Assembly: GCA_027484125.1 (NCBI GenBank)
Contig: JAIXUI010000148.1
Location: forward strand, 1-64,000
DNA from: Bacteroidota bacterium
Lineage (GTDB): Bacteria; Bacteroidota; Bacteroidia; UBA7662; JAIXUI01
Length of the DNA stretch: 64,000 nucleotides
Reading direction: 5' to 3'
The notes below the pieces were generated by a model. That model was not told the origin of the DNA, did no database searches, and saw only the letters and a program-made list of their open reading frames with translations. Below are positions 26,684 to 36,671 of the stretch, in pieces (the stretch's first letter is position 1; each line of letters starts with the position of its first letter). Both the position numbers and the translations under genes were made by a program.

Positions 26684-29062
26684 TTAGAAGGGTAGGCCAA
26701 TCCCTAAGTTGTATCCCCACATTTCATATACACCCAAGCGAGCGCCCGCCGGGTTGGGGATATTCAACTCGTTTTGCCATTGGTTGAATCGCCAATCTGG
26801 ATTGAGCAAATGTTCAATGACCCAACGGTTTCCTTGGGTAAATGCAGGATCATGTAATTTGAGTCCTACATCAAATCGGATGATGAAAAAGGTGAAGTTC
26901 ATCCGGATTCCGAAGCCGGTATTCATAGCTAGCTCATTGAAGGAACGGCCAAAGCTAAAGTTGGTAAACTGTTGCTTATTACTTACAGTGTCTTTGAGGG
27001 TCCAGATGTTGCCTGCATCATAGAAAACAGCTCCCTGAACCGCATATCCATTAGGGAGTTTGATCAGAGGAAATCGATATTCAGCATTCAACTCAAGCTT
27101 AAGTTCTCCAAACTGATCGAATCGGTTGACGCCAAATCCTGAGAAACTTCCGGGGCCGGGCTGTCTGGCTAACCATCCGCGAAGTGAGTTGTTTCCTCCA
27201 ACGAAGTAACGTTTCTCTAAGGGTAAGGTATTGCTGTTTTGTAATGGAAGTCCAATTCCCACAAATGCTCTTGCGGCAAATTCGCTTTGTGGACTAATGG
27301 TCCAATATTTTCTTAAATCGATATCGGCTCTTAAATATTGAAAATAGGGTAATCCGAGCAGCTGCCGTGGATTGCTGGCATCTGGGTCAGCCAATGTTTG
27401 AATGAGGTTGATGATATTCCCGGAAGATTCAAGTGTAACTCTGCTGAATGTTCGTTTAGCCGGATTTTCGTGATTCAGGTTATTGGCTGTATAACTAACT
27501 CTGGTACTGGAAGTAAGGTGGTTAGTAAAGCTGAATCGTAGGAATGGGTCGTTAATCTGGTCTAGTCGCTCCTTCAATACAGAATCTAAATTTCCAGTTC
27601 TGGCTAAGTTGAGTTCAAATGGATAAAATCCCCAACGTTCATTGGCTCTGTTTATCCATTCGTATCCAACACTTAGATTGAGAATTGACCTATTATAGTC
27701 GAATCTATTCTGATTGAAAAAACTTACTTGGAACCTGGTTTTTGGTGCGAAGTAATTGCTCTTGTTAAAGTTCTGAAATGGGAAGAGGAATTTGGGTATC
27801 ACCAAAGAAAGGGAACCTCCATATTCTAAAGTATTGAAGGGCAAGCTGCGGTTGTCGAGTGTGGGGTTGTTGAATTGCTGGGATTCAATACCGCCATTCA
27901 ATCTTAACTCTAGCAATTCTCCTCCCTTGAAGATATTCTTATCGCGAATCAGGTAGCTGCCCGATATCCCGAACAAAGACACTGAGTTGGTAGAGCCTTC
28001 TGCTTCCAGCCTAGTCTCCACTTTTTTGGCTGGAGTAAGAAAGACATCTACGCCCACTTTAGGGACACTATCATTGAGCAAGGGCCTCATTTTAAAGCTT
28101 ATGTTACTGTAAATGCCTAAAGCAGAGAGCCTTGACTGTGAAAATCTGATTTTGTCTTCAGAGAAAAGCTCATTCGGTCTGAATTGAATACATCGTTCCA
28201 ATACTTCATCTTCTACTGACCCGGGAATATTTTGGAGGTATAGCAGTTCATCGGAGTTGCGAAATGGACCTACAAGGCTATCGGAGGAATTGCGATATAA
28301 ATCGACGTTGGAGTTGATTCTTATCTCATCAAAAAGGAAAGGTTTATAGAGATATTCTGCCTGAGGAACCCTTAACTTGGGATAAACATCTACTTGACGA
28401 TTGCCTACCGTTGTATCAAGTTCGAAATATTGAAACTCTCGGCTGAAGTAAAAATAGCCTCGGTTTCGAAGGTATTCAGCCACTCTTGCCCTTTCAAGAT
28501 TCAGAACTTCCAAATCATAGGACTTTTTATTTTGGATAATACTCAAAGGAGATGCTGCATAGATGAGTTGGTCAATTGGACGTTCACCACTCACGTAATG
28601 TATTTTTCTGAAGGTGTACTGAACAGAATCTTTGACTCGGTAGGTTACAGAAGTTCTTCGACCTTTGGTGTTTACTTCAACCTCAATCTTGTTTCTGAAA
28701 TAGCCTCGGTCTTTGAGGTAACGTTGCAAGGCTTGAGCACTTTCCTTGACTTGCATAGAGTCGTATAAGGCGGGTTCTTCACCCAAGGAACGTTTAAGAC
28801 TCCACTTCAATCGGTTTTCTTTTCCCTTGCTCGTCACGAGATACACCCAGGTATTGAATCGCCAGATGAAGAGGAATTTTTTATTGGTCCTGGGTTTTAG
28901 AATTTTTTGCGCTTCGTTTGCTGTTTGGGAGGGGAGACCGCTAATGCTATTTTTGACCAAAAGCGTTTGGTCTTCTTGCAAATGCCGAGTCACATCGCAT
29001 CCGGCAAGTAAGATCAGGAGCGGAATCCACAAGAAATATGAACGACCTGCGTTTTCTGGCAT
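26684..29062 (-). CDS. BamA/TamA-family outer membrane lipoprotein (surface antigen D15-like)
   Basis: Lipobox LLILLAGC, POTRA-like N-terminus, C-terminal RYFVGGNNSLRGWLARQPGPGSF...GELKLELNAEYRFPL...GFGIRMNFTFFIIRFDVGLKLHDP. Confidence 0.9.
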   Translation of the reverse strand: MPENAGRSYFLWIPLLILLAGCDVTRHLQEDQTLLVKNSISGLPSQTANEAQKILKPRTNKKFLFIWRFNTWVYLVTSKGKENRLKWSLKRSLGEEPALYDSMQVKESAQALQRYLKDRGYFRNKIEVEVNTKGRRTSVTYRVKDSVQYTFRKIHYVSGERPIDQLIYAASPLSIIQNKKSYDLEVLNLERARVAEYLRNRGYFYFSREFQYFELDTTVGNRQVDVYPKLRVPQAEYLYKPFLFDEIRINSNVDLYRNSSDSLVGPFRNSDELLYLQNIPGSVEDEVLERCIQFRPNELFSEDKIRFSQSRLSALGIYSNISFKMRPLLNDSVPKVGVDVFLTPAKKVETRLEAEGSTNSVSLFGISGSYLIRDKNIFKGGELLELRLNGGIESQQFNNPTLDNRSLPFNTLEYGGSLSLVIPKFLFPFQNFNKSNYFAPKTRFQVSFFNQNRFDYNRSILNLSVGYEWINRANERWGFYPFELNLARTGNLDSVLKERLDQINDPFLRFSFTNHLTSSTRVSYTANNLNHENPAKRTFSRVTLESSGNIINLIQTLADPDASNPRQLLGLPYFQYLRADIDLRKYWTISPQSEFAARAFVGIGLPLQNSNTLPLEKRYFVGGNNSLRGWLARQPGPGSFSGFGVNRFDQFGELKLELNAEYRFPLIKLPNGYAVQGAVFYDAGNIWTLKDTVSNKQQFTNFSFGRSFNELAMNTGFGIRMNFTFFIIRFDVGLKLHDPAFTQGNRWVIEHLLNPDWRFNQWQNELNIPNPAGARLGVYEMWGYNLGIGLPF

Positions 29063-29805
29063 TGAGCAATGCACAAATAAAGCGAATTAAATCCTTGCAT
29101 CGAAAAGAAGGCAGAGTAGAAGAAGGGATGTTTTTGGTGGAAGGGCTAAAGCCGGTCGCCGAACTTATCGCTTCAGGCTGGGCTATAGGTCAATTATTAG
29201 TGACAGAGCGCATGTGGTTAATGTTCCAGGAGTATGCGCTACCAGTCCTTGATAAGGTTCAAATCATTCCTGATGCACAGATGGAGCGCATTTCATCCCA
29301 TATTACGGCTCCTGGTGTTTTGGCTGTTGCTGATGTTTTATTTCAACCTTTAGTTATTCCTGAAGGTCCTGTGTTGATTGTGGATGACATCCAGGATCCC
29401 GGCAACCTCGGCACCATGATTAGAACCGCAGAATGGTTTGGCTTTTCGCAGGTTTTTGTAACCCCCGGTTGCGTAGAGATGTTTAATCCCAAAGTGGTGG
29501 CTTCGTCTATGGGGAGCTTATTTCGTTTGAAACCGCAAGTCATGGACTCAACTTCTATCGTTCGGGAATTGGTAGATCGGCAAGGGTATCAATTGGTGGT
29601 AAGTACGCTTGATGGAAACATAGCAAAACTCAATTGGCCTACCAAAACGGCTTTGGTCATTGGCTCAGAATCTCATGGTGTTTCTCCTTTTTGGATAGAA
29701 AAGGCCCATCTTTTGGTCAAAATTCCTTCATACGGACAAGCAGAATCGTTGAATGCTGCTATAGCTTTCGGCATTCTTGCTGCTCAGTTTCGGAGTTTAG
29801 CCTAA
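29038..29805 (+). CDS. TrmH-family RNA 2'-O-methyltransferase (SpoU class)
   Basis: LSNAQIKRIKSLHRKEGR...FLVEGLKPVAEL...DDIQDPGNLGTMIRTAEWFG...ALVIGSESHGVS...IPSYGQAESLNAAIAFGI. Confidence 0.93.
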   Translation: MNDLRFLALSNAQIKRIKSLHRKEGRVEEGMFLVEGLKPVAELIASGWAIGQLLVTERMWLMFQEYALPVLDKVQIIPDAQMERISSHITAPGVLAVADVLFQPLVIPEGPVLIVDDIQDPGNLGTMIRTAEWFGFSQVFVTPGCVEMFNPKVVASSMGSLFRLKPQVMDSTSIVRELVDRQGYQLVVSTLDGNIAKLNWPTKTALVIGSESHGVSPFWIEKAHLLVKIPSYGQAESLNAAIAFGILAAQFRSLA

Positions 29806-31103
29806 TTCCGGTTTTGGCTGTTGTTAAGTGAATTAATTTTACTGTAACCAACCAAACGATCGGCGCGTGGATTCTTTAAATCTTGGTAGTAAACAAAAAC
29901 CTCATAATTGTTTTCTGTTTGTTCGTGCGCTCCTTCGGTGATGATGGTTTCTAGCTGTGAACTGTTGTTTTTCTTGAAGGCATACAGGTAATTATAGAGA
30001 CCTTGCTTAAGTAATAGTTTTCCGAAATAGCGCTTTCTGAGTGGATCGTATAGAAGCTTGTTGGCTGGATGGGTGTTCCAATTCGACAGTTCTCCAAAAA
30101 CAAAAAAGTCGCCTTCGGCAGTACGATCTGGAAAGTTCAGGGTAAATTCTACCCAGGCATAATCTGCATCGGTATCCGGATTTTGTGCTCCATCCAGCTG
30201 CCCGATAAAGCATCTTCCGTTGACGTCCTGGTCGAGCGAATACCGCAAATAAGAGCGGTCTTGGTCTTCTAATAACTTAAAAATCAACAAACTATCTAAT
30301 CCAATATCTGCTACTCGCTCCGGTTTAAAGCGTGTAGTTCGAATATCAAATCTTCTGAACTCATTGGAGCCATCAAACACATTGTCGCCTTCGTATTGGT
30401 AAGTAAGCAAGCGGTCACGGACATACAGTGGTTTCAAACTCGTGGAGGCGTTGTCCCAGCGACTGTTTTGCCGAATGACTATTTTTATTTGGTCAAAAGG
30501 ATTAAGCACTTCTTCAGGTCCTGTATTGACGTCTAAGTCGATGGCTTGTTTATAATGAACCATTCCCGCTTGAGTGGTTCGTCTCAAGATTGGTTTTACC
30601 GAAAAGATAGGATGGTAAACCATGAATCTTTTTGAAATGACTATGTCTGATTTGGTGCCGTCTCTGTAAACATAGAGCAAATAGTTTCCAGGAAGCAGAA
30701 ATTGATTGTTTTTTCCCGGTATATCAGCTTGATAATGCACATAAGGCTGGCGGGTTGAAAAAGAGCGTTGATATTGGTTGATAAACTCGTCTTGAAGCCC
30801 TTGATAAAATTGATTAGGAAATAAGTCTGACGGGCTCCAATCTGCATTGCAATAAACCAATGCCCACTGAAAAGTGCTAACTGAGGGTTTTAGCTCATCA
30901 AAAGCCAAGGTTAATGTTTCATTAGTTTGAAATCGAATAACCGGATCGCCAAATTTTTCTCCCTTTCTACCAAGTTGGACTGTTTTTAGCTGCTCTGAAT
31001 AAACAGAATCGGTAAACAATAAATTGGAAGGCCAATCTTGTGCCATCGATGACAGAGCAAGTAGGATCCCCAACAAGAATCCGATTAACTTTTTGTTCAT
31101 CAA
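29802..31103 (-). CDS. Type IX secretion system plug protein (DUF5103)
   Basis: LLFTDSVYSEQLKTVQLGRKGEKFGDPVIRFQTNETLTLAFDEL...FQWALVYCNADWSPSDLFPNQFYQGLQDEFINQYQRSFSTRQPYVHYQ. Confidence 0.88.
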   Translation of the reverse strand: MMNKKLIGFLLGILLALSSMAQDWPSNLLFTDSVYSEQLKTVQLGRKGEKFGDPVIRFQTNETLTLAFDELKPSVSTFQWALVYCNADWSPSDLFPNQFYQGLQDEFINQYQRSFSTRQPYVHYQADIPGKNNQFLLPGNYLLYVYRDGTKSDIVISKRFMVYHPIFSVKPILRRTTQAGMVHYKQAIDLDVNTGPEEVLNPFDQIKIVIRQNSRWDNASTSLKPLYVRDRLLTYQYEGDNVFDGSNEFRRFDIRTTRFKPERVADIGLDSLLIFKLLEDQDRSYLRYSLDQDVNGRCFIGQLDGAQNPDTDADYAWVEFTLNFPDRTAEGDFFVFGELSNWNTHPANKLLYDPLRKRYFGKLLLKQGLYNYLYAFKKNNSSQLETIITEGAHEQTENNYEVFVYYQDLKNPRADRLVGYSKINSLNNSQNRN

Positions 31104-31525
31104 ATCTGCTTAATGATTTCAGCCAAACCCATTCTTATCCGAACCAACTTCTCTGCAAGTTCTGTTTTGTTAAATTTCACGGATGGTTCCGACTGAGTAT
31201 TTATTTCCTTAGGAGAGTTTTCATGGTCAGGTTGAACTGTCTGGATTACAGGGGTTTCTGTTTGCTCAATGGATTCTTTTTTCTTAAGAGCCATTTGAGC
31301 CCCTTTTAGGGTAAAGCCTTGATCTTTAATCAGAAGCTTCAATTTTTTAATCAGTTCAATGTCTTTAGGAGTGTACATCCTGTTCCCCTTTTTTCCTTTT
31401 TTAGGATTTAAGGCGGAAAACTGATTTTCCCAAAAGCGAAGTAAAGAAGGGCTTAATTCCAGCATTTCTGCCACTTCAGTAATGCTGTAGTAGGCTTTTT
31501 CAATGGTTTTAGGCTTGTAAGGCAT
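31100..31525 (-). CDS. MerR-family transcriptional regulator
   Basis: AYYSITEVAEMLELSPSLLRFWENQFSALNPKKGKKGNRMYTPKDIELI. Confidence 0.9.
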   Translation of the reverse strand: MPYKPKTIEKAYYSITEVAEMLELSPSLLRFWENQFSALNPKKGKKGNRMYTPKDIELIKKLKLLIKDQGFTLKGAQMALKKKESIEQTETPVIQTVQPDHENSPKEINTQSEPSVKFNKTELAEKLVRIRMGLAEIIKQI

Positions 31526-32496
31526 TAGTCGAATGATTGGTTAAGTGCGGAAGCCCGCTGTAAGATTTTCTCATATTGGGCAGGACTTAAATCGCTGTAA
31601 AAGAAATTGATTGGATTGATTTTTTCACCTGATTTCAACACTTCATAATGCAAATGCGGGCCGGTAGATTTTCCGCTATTACCCACATAGCCAATGGTTT
31701 CACCTCTTTTAATCTTTTGTCCGGGTTTAATGGCGAATCCGGAAAGGTGAGCGTACAGGGTCTGATATCCAAAACCATGGTCAATAAGGATGTAATTGCC
31801 GTAACCTCGGTCATTTCGAACCACTTGAGCAATTCGTCCATTGCCGGTTGCAAAAACAGGGGTTCGCATTGGCGCATTAAAATCGAGCCCTGAATGGAAT
31901 TTAATGGTCTTGTAGATGGGGTCAATTCGATATCCAAATCCTGACGCCAATTGCGTAAGGTTGCGGTTTCTAACTGGTTGAATAGCTGGAATAGCTGCTA
32001 TGAGTTCTGATTTTCGCTGAATTAACTTGGTTACCTCCTCAAAGGATTTACTCTGAATATACATCTGTCTAGCCAGCCTATCTACTCGTGCGCTGCTCTC
32101 AATCATCAGGCCGGAAGCGCTCATGCCTCTTAATTTTTCGTAACGGTCGGCATTGCCTGGGCCATAAGTGCGAATCTCTGAGGCAATAGGCTCAGCTTCG
32201 AAGATTACTCTGTAAATGTTTTCATCTCGTTCCCCAATATCCGTCATGACTTTCTCCATCAACACCACTTTGTCTTTCAAACCCTCATATTGTTCTTTCA
32301 TCAGATCTAATTCTGATTGAAGTTGTTTTTCTCTGGGAGAATCTAAATACCGATAGGCTAGCGAAATGATTATCAAGGCCAGGGTAGCTGAGGCTGCTAA
32401 AAAACCCAGAATACGCAAAGCCCATTGGCCAGGGCTAAGCCTGACTTGCCTGAATTGCAAACGTTGACGATCGTAGTAATACTTGACTCGGGCCAT
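31525..32496 (-). CDS. M23-family peptidoglycan DD-metallopeptidase
   Basis: ASGFGYRIDPIYKTIKFHSGLDFNAPMRTPVFATGNGRI...GYGNYILIDHGFGYQTLYAHL...STGPHLHYEV. Confidence 0.94.
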   Translation of the reverse strand: MARVKYYYDRQRLQFRQVRLSPGQWALRILGFLAASATLALIIISLAYRYLDSPREKQLQSELDLMKEQYEGLKDKVVLMEKVMTDIGERDENIYRVIFEAEPIASEIRTYGPGNADRYEKLRGMSASGLMIESSARVDRLARQMYIQSKSFEEVTKLIQRKSELIAAIPAIQPVRNRNLTQLASGFGYRIDPIYKTIKFHSGLDFNAPMRTPVFATGNGRIAQVVRNDRGYGNYILIDHGFGYQTLYAHLSGFAIKPGQKIKRGETIGYVGNSGKSTGPHLHYEVLKSGEKINPINFFYSDLSPAQYEKILQRASALNQSFD

Positions 32497-32598
32497 GAGT
32501 TTCGTAGGAATTGCACTAAATTAGCGGCGCTGCCGACTAATGGCAACACTACTTTTACATTCGCTTCTCCAAAATAAAAAGAAAAGCCTGGCAATCAG

Positions 32599-35220
32599 AT
32601 GTTTATGACTTCCAAAGAAATACGGAAAATCTTCCTTGAATTCTTCGCCTCTAAAGGACATGCGGTTTATCCGGCTGCACCTATTGTGGTGAAAGGGGAT
32701 CCAACCCTCATGTTTACCAATGCTGGAATGAATCAGTTTAAAGATTGGTTCCTTGGCCATGAACCCGCAAAAGACACCCGTGTGGCCGATTCACAGCCAT
32801 GTTTACGGGTTTCCGGTAAACACAATGATCTGGAAGATGTAGGTAGAGATACTTATCACCATACACTTTTCGAAATGCTCGGAAATTGGTCTTTTGGTGA
32901 TTATTTCAAGAAAGAAGCCATTGAGTGGGCTTGGGAATTACTTACTGATCGTTATGGACTGCCCAAAGACCGCTTGTATGTAACAGTTTTTGCCGGTGAC
33001 GAAGGCGATGGGCTCCCATTCGATGAAGAGGCTTTTAACGAATGGAAAAAGTGGATCGACGAGGACCGAATTTTGAAGGCTGGTAAAAAAGATAATTTCT
33101 GGGAAATGGGCGACACCGGTCCTTGTGGTCCTTGTACCGAAATTCACATTGACTTACGTTCTGAGGAAGATCGTAAAAAAGTGGACGGAAAAACCCTGGT
33201 CAACGATTCACACCCACAAGTGATTGAAATCTGGAATAATGTATTTATGCAGTTCAATCGCATGGCGGACAGAAGTCTTCAACCTTTACCAGCTCAACAT
33301 GTTGACACAGGAATGGGCTTTGAACGACTTACCATGGCCCTTCAAGGCAAACAGTCGAATTACGATACCGATATATTCACCCCAATAATTGAAGAAATTT
33401 CAAGGCTTTCCGGCATCGCTTACGGAACCTCTGAGAAAACGGACATCGCCATTCGGGTCATTGCAGACCATATTCGAGCAATAACCTTCGTGATTGCTGA
33501 CGGTCAGTTGCCTTCCAATAACAAAGCTGGTTACGTTTGTCGACGCATTCTTCGCAGAGCTTTGCGTTATGGTTATTCGAGCCTTGGTTTGCAGCATCCT
33601 TTCATGCACCAGTTGGTGGATATTCTATCCTGGCAGTTTGAAACAGCTTTCCCTCAGATTCCTGCTCAAAAAGAGTTCATTAAAAAAATCATTCTTGAAG
33701 AAGAAATAAGCTTTTTGAGAACTCTTAGTAATGGATTAAAACGTTTAGACGTTTTGGTGGAAGAAGCCATAAAAGCTGCACAGTCTTCGATTTCCGGCGC
33801 TTCGGCTTTCGAGCTCTATGATACTTTCGGATTTCCGCTTGATTTAACTCAACTTGTTGCTGCTGAAAGCGGACTTCAAGTGGATGAAGAAGGATTTAAG
33901 GCAGAAATGGCGGCTCAGAAAAGCCGTAGTCGGGAGGATGCAGCCAAGGAAACTTCTGACTGGGTTTCAGTAGCCGAAGAAGACCTCGAAATTCGTTTCA
34001 TTGGCTACGATATGCTTGAGGCGGAAGTGGAAGTGGTGAAACACAGAACGCTTAAAATCAAGAATAAAGAAGTATATCAGCTGGTACTCACACCAACACC
34101 TTTTTACGCTGAATCTGGTGGGCAAGTAGGGGATACCGGTGTTCTTGAAATGGACGGTGAGGTGTTGAAAGTTCTGGATACCCAGAAAGAGAACAACCTG
34201 ATAGTTCACCTCGTCGATAAACTACCTTCACACAAACGATACTTCGGAAAAGTTGATGCTCATAAGCGGGAATTGAGCATGCGCAACCACAGTGCAACGC
34301 ATTTGTTGCACGCGGCACTTCGTCAGGTGCTGGGCCAGCATGTTGAGCAAAAAGGCTCATTAGTAACTCCAGAGTTATTACGCTTCGACTTTGCCCACTT
34401 TGGCAAAATGACCAAAGAGGAGCTGAGCCAGGTGAGTCAAATTGTGAATGATAAAATCAAAGCGGGCATCGCCTTAAATGAAGCTCGGTCTATTCCTATT
34501 GAGGAGGCAAAATCTAAAGGAGCTATGGCTTTGTTTGGTGAGAAATACGGCGATTTTGTTCGAGTAATCACCTTTGATTCCGCTTTTTCTGTTGAGCTAT
34601 GTGGGGGTACTCACGTTCAAAATACCAGAGAGATTCAATACTTTCATTTGCTTTCAGAATCTTCTATTTCATCAGGCGTAAGACGCATTGAAGCCATTAC
34701 TTCTGAAGGTGCTTTCCAATTCCTGAATGAACAGGTGGCACAATTGGAAGAAGTCCGGGAGATTCTGCGAAATCCAGCTTCTACCACCCAGGCAGTCCAG
34801 AAGCTTCTCGATGAAAACAGCCAACTCCAGAAACAATGGCAGGCTTCGGAAGACCGTTGGTGCCAAATGTTGGTTCAGGAGCTTAAGAAAGAAGTTCGTA
34901 ACCATGGTCAACTAAATTCCATTGCTGCGGTAGTGGAAGTTCAACAAGCTGACTCTCTGAAGAAAATTGCCTTTGATTTAAGAAAAGACCTCGACAATGT
35001 GGTGATTCTACTTGGTGCTGTCATTGGTGGAAAACCTCAGCTCGCGCTTGCGTGTTCTGATGAACTGGCAGCAAGCATCAATTGTGGGCAAAAAATCAGT
35101 GAAATCGCTAAGGCTATACAAGGCGGCGGGGGAGGGCAACCTTTCTTCGCAACCGCAGGTGGAAACAATGCCGGCGGACTTGCTTCTGTCATTGAATCAT
35201 TTAACCCAAGTAATTTCTGA
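32599..35220 (+). CDS. alaS: Alanine-tRNA ligase
   Basis: FFASKGHAVYPAAPIVVKGDPTLMFTNAGMNQFKDWFLG...HNDLEDVGRDTYHHTLFEMLGNWSFGDYFKKEAI...ELCGGTHV. Confidence 0.97.
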   Translation: MFMTSKEIRKIFLEFFASKGHAVYPAAPIVVKGDPTLMFTNAGMNQFKDWFLGHEPAKDTRVADSQPCLRVSGKHNDLEDVGRDTYHHTLFEMLGNWSFGDYFKKEAIEWAWELLTDRYGLPKDRLYVTVFAGDEGDGLPFDEEAFNEWKKWIDEDRILKAGKKDNFWEMGDTGPCGPCTEIHIDLRSEEDRKKVDGKTLVNDSHPQVIEIWNNVFMQFNRMADRSLQPLPAQHVDTGMGFERLTMALQGKQSNYDTDIFTPIIEEISRLSGIAYGTSEKTDIAIRVIADHIRAITFVIADGQLPSNNKAGYVCRRILRRALRYGYSSLGLQHPFMHQLVDILSWQFETAFPQIPAQKEFIKKIILEEEISFLRTLSNGLKRLDVLVEEAIKAAQSSISGASAFELYDTFGFPLDLTQLVAAESGLQVDEEGFKAEMAAQKSRSREDAAKETSDWVSVAEEDLEIRFIGYDMLEAEVEVVKHRTLKIKNKEVYQLVLTPTPFYAESGGQVGDTGVLEMDGEVLKVLDTQKENNLIVHLVDKLPSHKRYFGKVDAHKRELSMRNHSATHLLHAALRQVLGQHVEQKGSLVTPELLRFDFAHFGKMTKEELSQVSQIVNDKIKAGIALNEARSIPIEEAKSKGAMALFGEKYGDFVRVITFDSAFSVELCGGTHVQNTREIQYFHLLSESSISSGVRRIEAITSEGAFQFLNEQVAQLEEVREILRNPASTTQAVQKLLDENSQLQKQWQASEDRWCQMLVQELKKEVRNHGQLNSIAAVVEVQQADSLKKIAFDLRKDLDNVVILLGAVIGGKPQLALACSDELAASINCGQKISEIAKAIQGGGGGQPFFATAGGNNAGGLASVIESFNPSNF

Positions 35221-36671
35221 TGTCGGCATACGACTTATATGAACCAGTTATTGGTTTAGAGGTACATATTCAGCTAAATACTCAAAGCAAAGCTTTTAGC
35301 TCTGATTCCGCTTCCTATGGAGCAGATCCTAATACTCAAGTTAGTCCAATCACCTTGGGTCATCCTGGAACTTTGCCGCGTTTCAACGAGCAAACTTTGG
35401 AGTATGCGGTTCTTTTGGGATTAGCTACTAAGAGTCAAATTCGTGAATGGAATGAGTTTGCCAGAAAGAATTACTTCTACGCTGACCTTCCTAAAGGATA
35501 TCAAATTACCCAGCATACCACCCCAATCTGTACAGGTGGGCAGATTCATTTTCGTCTAGAAGATGGCTCCGAGAGGGTGGTTAACCTCACCAGAATCCAC
35601 ATGGAAGAGGATGCAGGAAAAAGCATGCACGACCAAGACATCTACGATTCACTGGTAGATTTAAATCGTTGCGGTGTTCCATTGTTAGAGATTGTCTCTG
35701 AACCTGATATTCGTTCAGCTCAGGAAGCATATCTCTATCTTACAGAAATCAGAAAACTGGTTCGTTATCTCGGCATTTGTGATGGAAATATGGAAGAAGG
35801 AAGTTTGCGTTGCGACGCCAACATTTCGGTTCGGAAGAAAGGCGAAGCCAAATTCGGAACCAAGGTGGAAGTGAAAAACATGAACTCCTTCAACAATGTA
35901 CGCCGTGCCATTGAACATGAGATCATCCGCCAGATTGATTTATTGGAAAGTGGTCAAAGTTTTACTTCGGAAACACGCAGTTTCAATGCAGAGAACGGAA
36001 CCACTTTCGCTTTGAGAAGTAAAGAAGAAGCAAACGATTATCGCTATTTTCCTGAACCGGATCTACAGCCCGTTGTAGTTAACGAGGCCTATATCAGTCA
36101 GATAGCTACCATGATGCCTCCTCTGCCACACGAACTGTACGCACGCTACACCAAAGAGTGGGGTTTGTCTGACTTTGATGCAAGAAACCTAACCGATGAT
36201 AAGTCTATTGCTCTGTATTTCAATGAGTTAAGTCAGTTAGTGAGCACAGCTAAATCCGCTGCCAACTGGATGATGGGCCCTGTAAAATCATGGCTCAATC
36301 AAGAAGCGAAAAGTTTGAATGAGTTCCCAATGAGTCCGTCGAAATTGGCGGAGCTGATTGCTTTAGTTGAATCCGGAAAAGTGAGCCATAGTGTGGCCGC
36401 CCAACGCCTTTTTCCGGAGCTCATTCTTCAGCCGAAAGCCAACCCACAATCGCTTGCTGAATCACTCAACCTTATCATGGACTCCGACGAAGAAGGACTT
36501 AAGGCGATGGTCGATGAAATTCTTGCTGCCTGGCCAGAAAAGGTTGCTGAGTTTAAAGCTGGTAAGAAAGGGGTACTCGGCTTGTTCATGGGAGAATTAA
36601 TGAAAAAATCAAAGGGTAAAGCTGACCCCAAAACAGCTACTCAACTTTTTAACAACGCACTTAATGCTTAG
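35220..36671 (+). CDS. gatB: Aspartyl/glutamyl-tRNA amidotransferase subunit B
   Basis: YEPVIGLEVHIQLNTQSKAFS...RKNYFYADLPKGYQITQ...DANISVR...KVEVKNMNSF...YRYFPEPDL. Confidence 0.97.
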   Translation: MSAYDLYEPVIGLEVHIQLNTQSKAFSSDSASYGADPNTQVSPITLGHPGTLPRFNEQTLEYAVLLGLATKSQIREWNEFARKNYFYADLPKGYQITQHTTPICTGGQIHFRLEDGSERVVNLTRIHMEEDAGKSMHDQDIYDSLVDLNRCGVPLLEIVSEPDIRSAQEAYLYLTEIRKLVRYLGICDGNMEEGSLRCDANISVRKKGEAKFGTKVEVKNMNSFNNVRRAIEHEIIRQIDLLESGQSFTSETRSFNAENGTTFALRSKEEANDYRYFPEPDLQPVVVNEAYISQIATMMPPLPHELYARYTKEWGLSDFDARNLTDDKSIALYFNELSQLVSTAKSAANWMMGPVKSWLNQEAKSLNEFPMSPSKLAELIALVESGKVSHSVAAQRLFPELILQPKANPQSLAESLNLIMDSDEEGLKAMVDEILAAWPEKVAEFKAGKKGVLGLFMGELMKKSKGKADPKTATQLFNNALNA

